Shown here one piece after another: positions 42,613-50,672 of a stretch of DNA of 64,000 bases; position 1 is the stretch's first letter, and each line of letters begins with the position of its first letter. The notes under the pieces were generated by a model. The model did no database searches, was not told the DNA's origin, and worked only from the letters and a program-made list of their open reading frames with translations. The position numbers and the translations under genes were made by a program. Source of the stretch: AAA044-D11 sp965268275 (GTDB lineage: Bacteria > Actinomycetota > Actinomycetes > Nanopelagicales > Nanopelagicaceae); contig OZ254168.1 of NCBI GenBank assembly GCA_965268275.1, positions 1,302,001-1,366,000 on the forward strand, written 5' to 3'.

Positions 42613-44263
42613 TTACTACTTCCTTTTCTTTTTCGGTGGTTGAGTGATAAGTAATTGCTGCAGGTGAATTAACCCAAGTGCGATATCCACCATCTAAATT
42701 CTTTGCTGCTATCCCAAGTTCATTTAGCAACAGTGTCGCAGTGTGGCCACGTTGGCCCACTTGGCAGACGACTAGAACATCATGAGTTGGAACTTCACTA
42801 ATTCGCTCACGTAATTCATCGACCGGGATATTTATTGCTCCTGGAATTGAACCCGCTGCGAATTCTGATTTTGATCTAACATCCAGCAAATTGTGTGTGC
42901 CAACTTCGTTCCATTGAAGAGTTTCAACTAGGCCAGAGATCTGATTTTCTGCGACATAGCCCAACATATTTACGGCATCTTTTGCAGAACCAAATGGTGG
43001 GGCATAAGCCAGTTCCAGATCAGCAAGTTCTGGCGCAGTGATGCCGCCACGAATTGCAGTTGCGATCACATCGATACGTTTATCGACGCCTTCATAACCG
43101 ACACCTTGCGCGCCATAAATTTCGCCAGTAACAGCATCGAAAATAAGTTTCAGCGACATTTGTTCTGCGCCAGGGTAATAACCGGCATGTGAACTTGGAT
43201 GTGTGTGAATCACTTTGAAGTTTCGGCCTGATGTCGAAAGTCGTCTCTCGTTCCAGCCAGTTGTCGCAATTGTTAATTCAAAAACTTTAACGATTGCAGT
43301 TCCGATTGTTGGCACAACGCGAACGTCGCGACCAAGAATATGATCTGCTACGACTCGACCATGGCGATTCGCCAAATTAGCAAGTGGAACAAGTGTTGAA
43401 GTGCCATCAAGTGCATCTTTCTTCTGTGCGGCATCTCCAATTGCATAAATATCTAAATCACTTGTTTGATTGAATTGATTTACATCAATCCCGCCACGTT
43501 CGCCAATTGTTATTCCGGCTCTGCGTGCAAGTTCGACATCTGGGCGAACTCCGATTGCCATGATCACCATTTCAGCTTCAACGTGGCGACCGTCAGAGAG
43601 TTCTACTGATTTTTCACCGATTGCTACAACAGATTTCCCAAGAAAAAGATTTACGCCATTTCGAGCAAGTTCGGTATGAACAAATGAGGCCATCTCGCTA
43701 TCTAGTGGAGCCAATACTTGTGGTGCAGCTTCAACAATGGATGTCGCAATACCTTTATGAATTAAGTTCTCAGCGATCTCGACTCCGATAAAGCCGCCAC
43801 CAATTACGACAGCGCTCTTAGGTTTTTCGGTGACAGCTAGCGCAATTCGTTCGACATCTTCGACGGTGCGAAGTGTCATTGCGCGCTCTGATCCTGGAAA
43901 AGTTGGACGGATTGGAGATGCGCCTGGACTTAAAATTAATTTGTCGTATGAAATTTCATATTCGGTCCCATCCAATAAATTGCGAACCGCAACTGTTTTA
44001 AGTGCACGGTTAATGGATACGGCCTCACTAGAAATTCGAACATCGAGGCGGAAACGATTATGCAGAGTCTCGGGAGTTTGAAGTAATAGTGCATCTTCGG
44101 TTTCAATAACGCCACCTACGTAATAAGGCAAGCCACAGTTTGCGTAAGATACGTGTCCGCTTTTTTCTAGGACAATAATTTCAGCGGTCGCATCCAAACG
44201 GCGCAGCCTTGTTGCCGCAGACATTCCGCCTGCAACTCCTCCAATAATTACAATTTTATTCAT
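42605..44263 (-). CDS. CoA-disulfide reductase fused to a rhodanese domain
   Basis: 552 aa. Residues 1-450 form a FAD/NAD(P)H disulfide-reductase fold: VIIGGVAGGMSAATRLRRLD at the N-terminus, the single active-site Cys in SYANCGLPYYVGG near residue 43, AVVIGGGFIGVEIAENL for NAD(P)H and DLDIYAIGDAAQ for FAD. Residues 460-550 are a rhodanese domain with loop VVCQVGQRGHTA carrying the sulfur-binding Cys. Such CoADR-Rhd proteins reduce CoA disulfide, CoA persulfide or polysulfide. One base separates its start from the upstream rhodanese stop. Part of the CstR-controlled operon. Confidence 0.92.
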   Translation of the reverse strand: MNKIVIIGGVAGGMSAATRLRRLDATAEIIVLEKSGHVSYANCGLPYYVGGVIETEDALLLQTPETLHNRFRLDVRISSEAVSINRALKTVAVRNLLDGTEYEISYDKLILSPGASPIRPTFPGSERAMTLRTVEDVERIALAVTEKPKSAVVIGGGFIGVEIAENLIHKGIATSIVEAAPQVLAPLDSEMASFVHTELARNGVNLFLGKSVVAIGEKSVELSDGRHVEAEMVIMAIGVRPDVELARRAGITIGERGGIDVNQFNQTSDLDIYAIGDAAQKKDALDGTSTLVPLANLANRHGRVVADHILGRDVRVVPTIGTAIVKVFELTIATTGWNERRLSTSGRNFKVIHTHPSSHAGYYPGAEQMSLKLIFDAVTGEIYGAQGVGYEGVDKRIDVIATAIRGGITAPELADLELAYAPPFGSAKDAVNMLGYVAENQISGLVETLQWNEVGTHNLLDVRSKSEFAAGSIPGAINIPVDELRERISEVPTHDVLVVCQVGQRGHTATLLLNELGIAAKNLDGGYRTWVNSPAAITYHSTTEKEKEVVNV

Positions 44264-44264
44264 T

Positions 44265-44654
44265 TTAATTTGTCACCAATGTTTGACCTGCTGCGCTCCA
44301 TGCGCCGGTTCCACCTTCGAGATTAAATAATTTCGTAAAGCCTAATTTTTGCATTTCATCCGTCGCTATAACTGATCGACGTCCGCTGCGACAATAAACT
44401 GCATAGGTTTTTGTTTTGTCTAACTTTGATACTTCAGAATTAAACTGCATGCCTTCAACATCTATGTTGATTGCATTTGCCAAATGCCCAGAGCTAAATT
44501 CGCCAGGAGTTCTTACATCTAATACAACTACTGATGGATCAGTAACTGTCTGAGCAAATTCACTTGCTCCCTGATTTACTGTTGATGCATCTGAAGAGCC
44601 GCATCCGGTCAGAAATAGGGCAGAGATACTTATAACTGCAATTAATTTTTTCAT
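44265..44654 (-). CDS. Exported rhodanese lipoprotein
   Basis: 129 aa. The signal sequence KKLIAVISISALFLTGCGSS ends in a lipobox (LTGC), so the protein should be anchored outside the membrane. The rhodanese domain shows VVLDVRTPGEFSSGHLANAI and active loop AVYCRSGRRSVIA with the catalytic Cys. It is placed between the CstR-like repressor (2 bp gap) and CoADR-Rhd. It probably takes up sulfane sulfur at the cell surface, which is inference from domain and location. Confidence 0.9.
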   Translation of the reverse strand: MKKLIAVISISALFLTGCGSSDASTVNQGASEFAQTVTDPSVVVLDVRTPGEFSSGHLANAINIDVEGMQFNSEVSKLDKTKTYAVYCRSGRRSVIATDEMQKLGFTKLFNLEGGTGAWSAAGQTLVTN

Positions 44655-44656
44655 GT

Positions 44657-44944
44657 TTAAGCCAAACTTAGAAATAGTTTTTGAAGTTTTTCGGTTACAG
44701 CATCAGAATTTGTCTTGCCTTCGACGATGCATTCTTTAAGGCTTGCGGAGATAAGAGTGAAAGCTGCAGTATTTATCGCTTTGCTAACTGCGGACATCTG
44801 AATCACAATTTCGTCACAGTTTCTGCCCTCTTCCAGCATCCGTGCTACGGCGCCAAGTTGGCCTTGGGCACGCTTTACGCGCTTTGAAATCGCATCAATC
44901 TGCTCTTGATCCGATAGAACATGTGTTGCTTTCTTTGCAACCAT
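44657..44944 (-). CDS. cstR: CsoR/CstR-family repressor, persulfide-sensing type
   Basis: 95 aa, all-helical DUF156 fold. I use the ATG at 44944, five bases after GGAGG; an ATG at 44956 would overlap that ribosome site. The core is KRVKRAQGQLGAVARMLEEG with Cys43 in RNCDEI and Cys72 in LKECI. The Cys-Cys spacing of 29 matches CsoR and CstR. In copper-sensing CsoR a His sits four residues before the second Cys; here it is Ser68. CstR also lacks that His, so sulfane-sulfur sensing fits better than copper. Rhodanese and CoADR-Rhd genes downstream support this. Confidence 0.82.
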   Translation of the reverse strand: MVAKKATHVLSDQEQIDAISKRVKRAQGQLGAVARMLEEGRNCDEIVIQMSAVSKAINTAAFTLISASLKECIVEGKTNSDAVTEKLQKLFLSLA

Positions 44945-44976
44945 AAGTGCCTCCACTCGCTATTTGGCTGGACTTT

Positions 44977-44995
44977 ACTATACCCTGGGGGGTAT
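44977..44995 (-). promoter_or_regulatory. CsoR/CstR-type operator overlapping a -10 element
   Basis: ATACCC-TGGG-GGGTAT at 44980-44995 is a perfect 6-bp inverted repeat around a GC-rich centre, the form bound by CsoR and CstR repressors. On the minus strand TATAGT (44977-44982) overlaps one arm and could be the -10 of the cstR operon. It lies 33 bp from the cstR ATG and 49 bp from the divergent DUF2202 start, so both directions could be repressed. Confidence 0.78.
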
Positions 44996-45005
44996 CGTCA
45001 AGTTT

Positions 45006-45020
45006 GCTAGATAATCTAGC
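45006..45020. promoter_or_regulatory. Second palindrome in the cstR/DUF2202 intergenic region
   Basis: GCTAGAT-A-ATCTAGC is a perfect 7-bp inverted repeat with a one-base centre, extended on both sides by a T/A-rich flank. It contains GATAAT, a possible -10 for the DUF2202 gene 24 bases downstream. It may bind another regulator or simply form the promoter core. Confidence 0.45.
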
Positions 45021-45043
45021 GAACGTCGTTATATGGAGTAAAA

Positions 45044-45544
45044 ATGAGAAAGAAATTAGTAGCCTCTGGAATAGTTTTGGCCCTAGCAATAGGCCCAATC
45101 GCCCAAGTATCAGCAGCGACACTTCCTGCTGCAACCAAGGCTTCATTGATATTTATGGTTGAAGAAGAGAAATTGGCACGAGATGTCTATACAACTCTTT
45201 ATGCAAAAACTGGATTGCGTCAGTTTGCAAATATAAATAAGGCGGAACAGACTCACATGGATCTAATGAAGGGTCTTTTAAAAACCTATGGAATTAAAGA
45301 TCCAACAATCGGCAAGGCAGTAGGAAAGTTTAACAATGCTTCACTTACCGCTCTTTACAAGAAGTTAATTGCAAGTGGCAGCGTTTCACTGGTTGGAGCT
45401 CTTAACGCTGGTATCGCAATAGAAGAGAAAGACATTGCTGACATAAAGATGATTCTTAAAACTAAGTTGCCAGATGATGTTAAGTATGTGTTAGATCGTT
45501 TAATTGCTGGTTCTTACAATCACTTGGCTGCGTTTACTCGCTGA
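45044..45544 (+). CDS. Exported DUF2202 (ferritin-like) protein
   Basis: 166 aa. A signal peptide (KKLVASGIVLALAIGPIAQV, cleavage near SAA) is followed by a four-helix DUF2202 domain: LIFMVEEEKLARDVYTTLY, NKAEQTHMDLMKGLL, GIAIEEKDIADIKMIL and IAGSYNHLAAF. The EExK, ExxH, EExD and NH residues form a ferritin-like dimetal site. GGAG precedes the ATG at good spacing. It diverges from the cstR operon across a shared operator and is followed by a hairpin terminator. Function of DUF2202 is not established; a role with metals or sulfur stress is suggested by location only. Confidence 0.85.
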   Translation: MRKKLVASGIVLALAIGPIAQVSAATLPAATKASLIFMVEEEKLARDVYTTLYAKTGLRQFANINKAEQTHMDLMKGLLKTYGIKDPTIGKAVGKFNNASLTALYKKLIASGSVSLVGALNAGIAIEEKDIADIKMILKTKLPDDVKYVLDRLIAGSYNHLAAFTR

Positions 45545-45565
45545 TAAGTTAAGTAGATCTGAAAA

Positions 45566-45591
45566 GGTCACCACTGAATTTAGTGGTGACC
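45566..45591. terminator. Bidirectional-type hairpin between DUF2202 and cvpA genes
   Basis: Perfect 10-bp stem GGTCACCACT / AGTGGTGACC with loop GAATTT. It lies 21 bp past the DUF2202 stop and 6 bp before the convergent stop at 45597. It is preceded by AAAA and followed by ATTTCT, so it could end transcripts from both sides. Confidence 0.75.
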
Positions 45592-45596
45592 ATTTC

Positions 45597-46088
45597 TCAT
45601 ACCTTGAATTCTGTGATTTTGTCTGTGACGTTCTTAATTAACATCGGTGTATATGCATCTATTTTTTGATAAATCTTGCTATCTGGAATGTTCTTATCTG
45701 CCCATTGCCAAGGTGAAGCTAGACAGACCACAGCAATTAAATAAGCCATTAAAACAATACGCAGCACCGAGAAAGCTGCTCCTAATAACGAATCAAGCCA
45801 CTTAAACGGACCGAAAAGCATTTTCTTATGAAAGAAGCTGGCGAACTTTATAAGAATCATTTGCCCGACTGCAGATCCAACTGCAATCGCCAAAATTAAC
45901 GCAGCAAACTTTTGTATGACGCCATCCCAATCCTTTAAATAATTCCAAGAGATTGCGAGACCCAAGACACCGCCGCCTACATAACCAATCATTGAGAAAA
46001 TCGATTTCAAAAATCCAGCTCGGTAGCCACGATAGAACGAGAGCAAAATTAAGATTCCAAGCCCGATATCCACCCAGTTATATTTCAT
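45597..46088 (-). CDS. CvpA-family membrane protein
   Basis: 163 aa with four hydrophobic helices. It begins NWVDIGLGILILLSFYRGYRAG (the family's D-x-x-x-...-G-x-x-x-G opening) and includes FGPFKWLDSLLGAAFSVLRI, typical of CvpA. The last 40 residues are soluble. The name derives from colicin V production, but the true role in most bacteria is unclear and includes envelope stress. Its start overlaps the TlpA stop by ATGA, so it belongs to the nth-tlpA-cvpA operon. Confidence 0.85.
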   Translation of the reverse strand: MKYNWVDIGLGILILLSFYRGYRAGFLKSIFSMIGYVGGGVLGLAISWNYLKDWDGVIQKFAALILAIAVGSAVGQMILIKFASFFHKKMLFGPFKWLDSLLGAAFSVLRIVLMAYLIAVVCLASPWQWADKNIPDSKIYQKIDAYTPMLIKNVTDKITEFKV

Positions 46089-46615
46089 AGCTTTACTCCC
46101 AAATATTTCTCTACATCCGAGAATAGTTCATCCTTCGATTTCAAGACACCGATATGTTTGTAGACAACTTCGCTTTCAGAATTTACATACCAAGTTACTG
46201 GAACGCCCATGCCAAAGGTGCTCTTTGTTGTTCCATCCCGGTCATAAAGATTTGGCCAAGTTATTCCTTGGTTGACGACAAATTTCCGACCTTTTTCGAT
46301 ATTTGGTTCTTCAACATCGATACCGATGATTTGAACTTTTCCAGTCGCTGCCAGTTCTCGTAAGAATGGCATCTCTTCGCGACATGGGGCGCACCAAGAG
46401 CCCCACACATTAATAATGGCTGGCCCCTTGATTGCTTCTACAACAATGTTTGAATTGCCATCTAAACATTCAAGTGTTGTGCCCTTAGTTATATTTGGAT
46501 CAGTTTCTATTGATGAACAAGAAATTACTTTCCCCGGGCTCAGACTTTTTGGACTCTCGGATCCGCAAGAAGTGAGTAGAAAAGTTGAAGCCACTAAAAC
46601 TGCGATGACTTTCAT
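46085..46615 (-). CDS. TlpA/ResA-type thioredoxin lipoprotein
   Basis: 176 aa. The lipoprotein signal KVIAVLVASTFLLTSCGSE has the lipobox LTSC. A thioredoxin domain follows with INVWGSWCAPCREEMPFLRE (active-site CAPC), IIGIDVEEPNIEKG and the cis-Pro region GVPVTWYVNSE. Two extra Cys lie in the family's N-terminal insert (ISCSSIETD, LECLDG). It probably reduces or oxidises extracytoplasmic dithiols, for example during cytochrome c maturation. Overlaps nth upstream and cvpA downstream by 4 bases each. Confidence 0.9.
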   Translation of the reverse strand: MKVIAVLVASTFLLTSCGSESPKSLSPGKVISCSSIETDPNITKGTTLECLDGNSNIVVEAIKGPAIINVWGSWCAPCREEMPFLRELAATGKVQIIGIDVEEPNIEKGRKFVVNQGITWPNLYDRDGTTKSTFGMGVPVTWYVNSESEVVYKHIGVLKSKDELFSDVEKYLGVKL

Positions 46616-47292
46616 CGAAAGTCTGCATCCGTTTTTACAAGTGCCATAGCTTTGACTTTATCCACTTCTCCGATGCCAAATGATGGACACAATTTAGCAA
46701 GCGGACATGCACCACATGCCGGTTTACGGGAATGACAGATGCGTCGGCCATGCCAGATCATTCGCTGCGAAAGTTTGGTCCATTCTTTCTGTGGAATCAA
46801 CCTTCCAACTTCATGTTCTACTTTTACTGGATCCATTGATTGGCTCCAGCCAAAGCGGCGACTTAAACGCCCAAAATGCGTATCGACAGTAATCCCAGGA
46901 ATATCGAAGGCATGACCTAAAACAACATTCGCGGTTTTGCGACCAACACCAGGAAGTTTTACTAATTCATTTAAATCAGACGGGACTTGTCCGTCATATT
47001 CATTCATTATCTTTATTGATAAGCCTTTTAGGCTGCGAGCTTTACCTCGGAAAAATCCTGTGGAATGAATTAAAGCTTCAATCGTTGCAAGATCTGCGCG
47101 GGCCATTTTCTTTGGAGTTCCGAATTTTTTGAATAGCTTTGGGGTCACCAGATTCACCCGCTTGTCAGTGCACTGCGCAGATAAAACAGTTGCACACAAA
47201 AGTTGGAATGGAGTTTCAAAATCTAATTCGCATCGAACATCTGGATATTTTTTGGTCAAGCCACGATAAATCGCTCGGGCTTGTGTGCTCAT
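46612..47292 (-). CDS. nth: Endonuclease III
   Basis: Base-excision-repair DNA glycosylase/AP lyase, 226 aa. The helix-hairpin-helix is LPGVGRKTANVVLGHAF with the catalytic Lys, followed by the catalytic Asp in TVDTHFGRLSRR. The C-terminal C-x6-C-x2-C-x5-C (CHSRKPACGACPLAKLC) binds a 4Fe-4S cluster. VLSAQCTDKRVNLVTPKLF is also characteristic. It diverges from crp, an arrangement also found in Mycobacterium as I recall it. Confidence 0.95.
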   Translation of the reverse strand: MSTQARAIYRGLTKKYPDVRCELDFETPFQLLCATVLSAQCTDKRVNLVTPKLFKKFGTPKKMARADLATIEALIHSTGFFRGKARSLKGLSIKIMNEYDGQVPSDLNELVKLPGVGRKTANVVLGHAFDIPGITVDTHFGRLSRRFGWSQSMDPVKVEHEVGRLIPQKEWTKLSQRMIWHGRRICHSRKPACGACPLAKLCPSFGIGEVDKVKAMALVKTDADFR

Positions 47293-47348
47293 GTGGAAGA
47301 GGTTAGCCCGATTGGAGTTAGAAGCGCCATTGTGGGTATCCTTTGAAA

Positions 47349-48047
47349 ATGCCTACCCCAAAGGATCGCAACGACGAAGCTGAAGTACGTAAAGCCCCGT
47401 TGTTTAGCGCACTTGATGACGAGGCTTCAGCCACTCTTCGCGAATCGATGATTCCGGTTAAAGTCTCGAAGGGCAGCACGCTTTTTAAAGAGGGCGATGC
47501 CGGAGACCGTTTATATGTTGTTGTTGAAGGAAAGCTAAAGCTTGGAACAACTTCGACCGACGGCCGCGAAAATTTACTTTCAATTCTTGGACCGGGCGAA
47601 ATGTTTGGCGAGCTTTCACTATTTGATCCAGGACCACGAACTGCGACGGCAACTGCAGTAACTGATGCCAGATTGTTATCACTTTCGAATGACAAAGTTA
47701 TTGGTTGGGTTACCCAGCATCCAAAAGTTTCACTACAACTTCTAGGCCGCTTGGCACAACGTCTGCGTCGCAGCAATGAAGTTCTTGCAGATCTTGTTTT
47801 CTCTGATGTTCCGGGCCGGGTTGCTAAGGCAATCATGGATCTTGGAAATCGTTTTGGTGTGCAAAAAGACGATGGCTTGCACGTAAATCATGATTTAACT
47901 CAGGAAGAACTTGCACAACTTGTTGGAGCATCACGCGAAACCGTCAATAAAGCACTTGCCGATTTTGCGGGACGCGGTTGGGTTCGCCTAGAACCACGCG
48001 CAGTTGTAGTACTTGACCTAGAACGCTTATTAAAGCGCGGTCGTTAA
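47349..48047 (+). CDS. crp: Crp/Fnr-family regulator (Crp/GlxR-like)
   Basis: 232 aa with the ATG at 47349 as start; an in-frame TTG lies two codons upstream. The cyclic-nucleotide domain reads GSTLFKEGDAGDRLYVVVEG, then GPGEMFGELSLFDPGPRTAT (phosphate-binding cassette with GELSLFDPGPRTA). The C-terminal helix-turn-helix shows LTQEELAQLVGASRETVNKAL. It closely resembles the M. tuberculosis Rv3676 type. No clear ribosome site precedes the start, so leaderless translation is possible. Likely a global cAMP-responsive regulator; I see no way to test cAMP dependence from sequence. Confidence 0.92.
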   Translation: MPTPKDRNDEAEVRKAPLFSALDDEASATLRESMIPVKVSKGSTLFKEGDAGDRLYVVVEGKLKLGTTSTDGRENLLSILGPGEMFGELSLFDPGPRTATATAVTDARLLSLSNDKVIGWVTQHPKVSLQLLGRLAQRLRRSNEVLADLVFSDVPGRVAKAIMDLGNRFGVQKDDGLHVNHDLTQEELAQLVGASRETVNKALADFAGRGWVRLEPRAVVVLDLERLLKRGR

Positions 48048-48512
48048 TTACTTCTTTTTAAGTTCGAAGGTTAATTCAACTTCAACTGGTGAATTCAGTG
48101 GAAGTTCAGCAACTCCGATTGCAGATCGTGCATGCTTTCCTTTTTCATCGCCCCAAAGTGCAATGAATAGTTCAGATGCGCCGTTAACAACTGCTGGGTG
48201 ATTTACAAATCCTGGTGCGCCATTTACATAGCCAACAACTCGAACAATGCGTTCAACATCATCAACATCTGCGACTAAATTCAGCGCGGCAAGTGCGTTT
48301 AGTGCACAAAGTTGAGCAAGCTCTTTAGCTTCTTCAACGGTTACATCCGAACCAACTTTGCCAGTTTTTGCAATTGCGCCATTGGCCATTGGAAGTTGTC
48401 CAGCGGTGAAAACTAATTTTCCAGTCTTAACTGCAGGAACATAAGCGGCTAATGGAAGTGCTGCGACGGGAAGTTCTAGCCCCATCTCTTTTAATTTTTT
48501 GCGGACGTTCAT
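48048..48512 (-). CDS. RidA/YjgF-family protein
   Basis: 154 aa from the ATG at 48512. The longer in-frame reading to 48590 is the complement of the real DUF4177 gene. Motifs are LVFTAGQLPMANG, LNALAALNLVADVDDVERIV and a C-terminal RSAIGVAELPLNSPVEVEL. The Arg of RSAIGV corresponds to the conserved RidA active-site Arg. RidA proteins hydrolyse reactive enamine/imine intermediates. The start shares one base with the DUF4177 stop (TAATG). Its stop directly abuts that of crp, with no terminator between them. Confidence 0.88.
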   Translation of the reverse strand: MNVRKKLKEMGLELPVAALPLAAYVPAVKTGKLVFTAGQLPMANGAIAKTGKVGSDVTVEEAKELAQLCALNALAALNLVADVDDVERIVRVVGYVNGAPGFVNHPAVVNGASELFIALWGDEKGKHARSAIGVAELPLNSPVEVELTFELKKK

Positions 48513-48670
48513 TAGGCAATTACTCGTTTCATGTAAGCAACAAGTTGTTCGCCGGTTCCAGGTGCTGGAATAACTTGAACTAGTTCCCAACCATCAGAAC
48601 CCCAAGTATCTAAAATTTGTTTTGTAGCGTGCGATAGAAGTGGCACGGTTGCGTATTCATATTTATCCAT
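48512..48670 (-). CDS. Small DUF4177-like protein
   Basis: 52 aa, MDKYEYATVPLL.., with the diagnostic DTWGSDGWELVQVIP core (compare the LGxxGWELV motif of DUF4177) and a basic end AYMKRVIA. It is chained by TAATG-type overlaps to yqeY upstream and ridA downstream, so it must be translated with them. Function unknown. The small beta-hairpin/helix fold suggests a protein-binding role. Confidence 0.8.
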   Translation of the reverse strand: MDKYEYATVPLLSHATKQILDTWGSDGWELVQVIPAPGTGEQLVAYMKRVIA

Positions 48671-49128
48671 TAGTTTCCTCCGGTAAGTGCTGCTTTAACT
48701 AAACCTGAAACAGTTCCGCCATCTGCTTTGCCGGCAACTTTAGGTTGAATTGCTTTCATTACTAGACCCATTCCCGATGGACCTGATGCTCCGGTTTCGG
48801 CAATTGCGTCAGCAATGATCTTCTTAACTTCATCTTCAGATAATTGTTCTGGTAAATATTCAGTGATTACTTTGCCTTCATTAGTTTCGCGTTCGCTGCG
48901 ATCGGCATGTCCGGCATCTCTAAATGCATCTGCTGCCTCGCGACGCTTCTTTGCTTCACGCGAAAGAACCGTAATGATTTCAGCATCGTTCAAGACGCGT
49001 GCACTTTTGCCCGAAACTTCTTCATTTGTAATCGCAGTTAAAACCATGCGGATAGTTCCGGAACGAAGCTCATCTCGTGAACGGATAGCCTCGGTTAAAT
49101 CGCCCTGAAGTCGTTCTTTTAGTCCCAT
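48670..49128 (-). CDS. yqeY: GatB/YqeY domain protein
   Basis: 152 aa. GLKERLQGDLTEAIRSRDEL at the N-terminus, then REAKKRREAADAFRDAGHAD, EYLPEQLSEDEVKKII and GLVMKAIQPKVAGKADGGTV are all typical of YqeY. The domain resembles the tRNA-binding tail of GatB, suggesting tRNA or amidotransferase interactions. It diverges from the metallophosphoesterase gene across 20 bp and leads a yqeY-DUF4177-ridA operon. Confidence 0.92.
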   Translation of the reverse strand: MGLKERLQGDLTEAIRSRDELRSGTIRMVLTAITNEEVSGKSARVLNDAEIITVLSREAKKRREAADAFRDAGHADRSERETNEGKVITEYLPEQLSEDEVKKIIADAIAETGASGPSGMGLVMKAIQPKVAGKADGGTVSGLVKAALTGGN

Positions 49129-49148
49129 AGCGGTATCTTCTCACGCCT

Positions 49149-49967
49149 ATGAGCTATCAACTACGCGAAGTAACGGTCCCGGTTCTGCCTGCTGGCCACC
49201 GTTCAATTCGGGTGCTGCATTTTTCGGATCTGCACTTAACCCCGAAGCGCAAGGTCGAGATTGCAGATATTAAATCTTTCGCTGATCTCAAACCAGACCT
49301 GGTAATTAGCACCGGAGATTTCTTAGCCCACAAAGATGCAGTCCCGGTTGTTCTAGATGCTTTGCATCCACTCTTTGATATTCCTGGGTTTTTTGTCTTT
49401 GGTTCTAATGATTATTTTGGACCAAAACCAAAGAATCCGTTCTCGTATTTGTTTAAAGATAATGGCAAGCGAAAGTTGGGCCCGGATTTAGATTGGGAAG
49501 GTTTGCAAAAATCACTTACCGGAATTGGTTGGTTGGATTTAAATCATTCCCGCGAGATCATAAAAATTAATGACACAACTATTGAGGCCCGCGGAACTGA
49601 TGATGCGCATTTAAGTTTTGATAATTACAGTGAGGTTGCTGGTCTGCCAGATAAGAAAGCTGATCTTGCAATTGGTGTGACACATGCACCTTATTTGAGA
49701 ATATTAGATGCGATGAGCAAAGATAATTTGGATCTAATTTTTGCTGGTCACACACATGGTGGACAAGTTCGATTGCCATGGATCGGTGAAAGTAAAGCGC
49801 TTACAACTAATTGTGATTTACCAACTTGGCGGGCCCGTGGGTTGACTCGTGAACCAAATGAACCGTGGTTGCATGTCTCAGCGGGAATGGGAACAAGTCC
49901 TTTTGCGCGAATTCGTGTGGCCTCGCCACCAGAAGTTTCACTACTTACTTTGGAAGCCGGGTTTTAG
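49149..49967 (+). CDS. Metallophosphoesterase
   Basis: 272 aa calcineurin-like phosphoesterase. Metal-ligand motifs in order: LHFSDLHLTPKRK, ISTGDFLAHKDA, VFGSNDYFGPK (in place of GNHD), THAPYLRILD and FAGHTHGGQVRLPW. There is no membrane helix, unlike many YkuE-type relatives, so it may be cytoplasmic or loosely bound. Substrate unknown; UDP-sugar or phospholipid pyrophosphatases exist in this family. Its end overlaps the convergent GNAT gene by 27 bases. Confidence 0.88.
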   Translation: MSYQLREVTVPVLPAGHRSIRVLHFSDLHLTPKRKVEIADIKSFADLKPDLVISTGDFLAHKDAVPVVLDALHPLFDIPGFFVFGSNDYFGPKPKNPFSYLFKDNGKRKLGPDLDWEGLQKSLTGIGWLDLNHSREIIKINDTTIEARGTDDAHLSFDNYSEVAGLPDKKADLAIGVTHAPYLRILDAMSKDNLDLIFAGHTHGGQVRLPWIGESKALTTNCDLPTWRARGLTREPNEPWLHVSAGMGTSPFARIRVASPPEVSLLTLEAGF

Positions 49968-50672
49968 ATAGTTTGTAAATTGTGCGATTTCTTTCATCCC
50001 AGCTTTTTGATATGCCGTTATTGCCGCGATATTTTTATGTGAAACACCCAGGCCAAGAGTTTCGGCGCCAAGCTGATTTGCTCTTGAAATAAATCTTTTT
50101 GTTAGTTCGGTCGCAAAGCCTTTTCCACGTTGAGATTCGATAGTAGCGACTGATGAAATTACATAAGCACCTGAAGACCATTTAACAAGTGCACCGATTG
50201 CACTGATGTCGCCGGATTCATTTCGAACACAACCCCATTGCAGAATTTCTGGGTTTCCTGGATAGGTCGATGATGTAGGTGCGTTTTCATCTAAAATTTT
50301 CTTGATTAAAGCTTCATCAGTTACTGCTTCTAGCGTTTCGAAACCTGGGATTACCTTTGTGCTAATGCCGTAAGTATCGAATTGATTTGCGATTTCAAGG
50401 TGGCCAAATTTTGGACCAAATTTGTTATATGCAACCGCGCATTTGTCCCATCGCGGATCAATGTGTGGGTTTGGACCATATGCATGGCCATAAACAAATC
50501 CAGAATCCATTGTGAATGAAAATGAATCATCGGTAACGAAGGCTTCGATAAAACGCTCGGCATTTGCTTCAGAGACAAACATGCCAGGGCCGCTTAAATC
50601 ACCAAGTCTTTCTCGAGCCCAACCAAGTGCGACAGTAATGTCGCTGGTCTGCTTAAAACTCTTTTGCAACAA
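49941..50672 (-). CDS. GNAT-family N-acetyltransferase
   Basis: 243 aa. The acetyl-CoA site is in the C-terminal half: VISSVATIESQRGKGFATEL (the R-x-x-G-x-G/A loop) followed by GLGVSHKNIAAITAYQKAGM. The N-terminal 100 residues are a family-specific cap, with FVSEANAERFIEAFVTDD. The TTG start lies inside the end of asd, 20 bases before its stop, so the genes are coupled or the start is slightly later. The acetyl acceptor is unknown. It is last in the lysC-asd operon. Confidence 0.8.
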   Translation of the reverse strand: MLQKSFKQTSDITVALGWARERLGDLSGPGMFVSEANAERFIEAFVTDDSFSFTMDSGFVYGHAYGPNPHIDPRWDKCAVAYNKFGPKFGHLEIANQFDTYGISTKVIPGFETLEAVTDEALIKKILDENAPTSSTYPGNPEILQWGCVRNESGDISAIGALVKWSSGAYVISSVATIESQRGKGFATELTKRFISRANQLGAETLGLGVSHKNIAAITAYQKAGMKEIAQFTNYLKPGFQSK

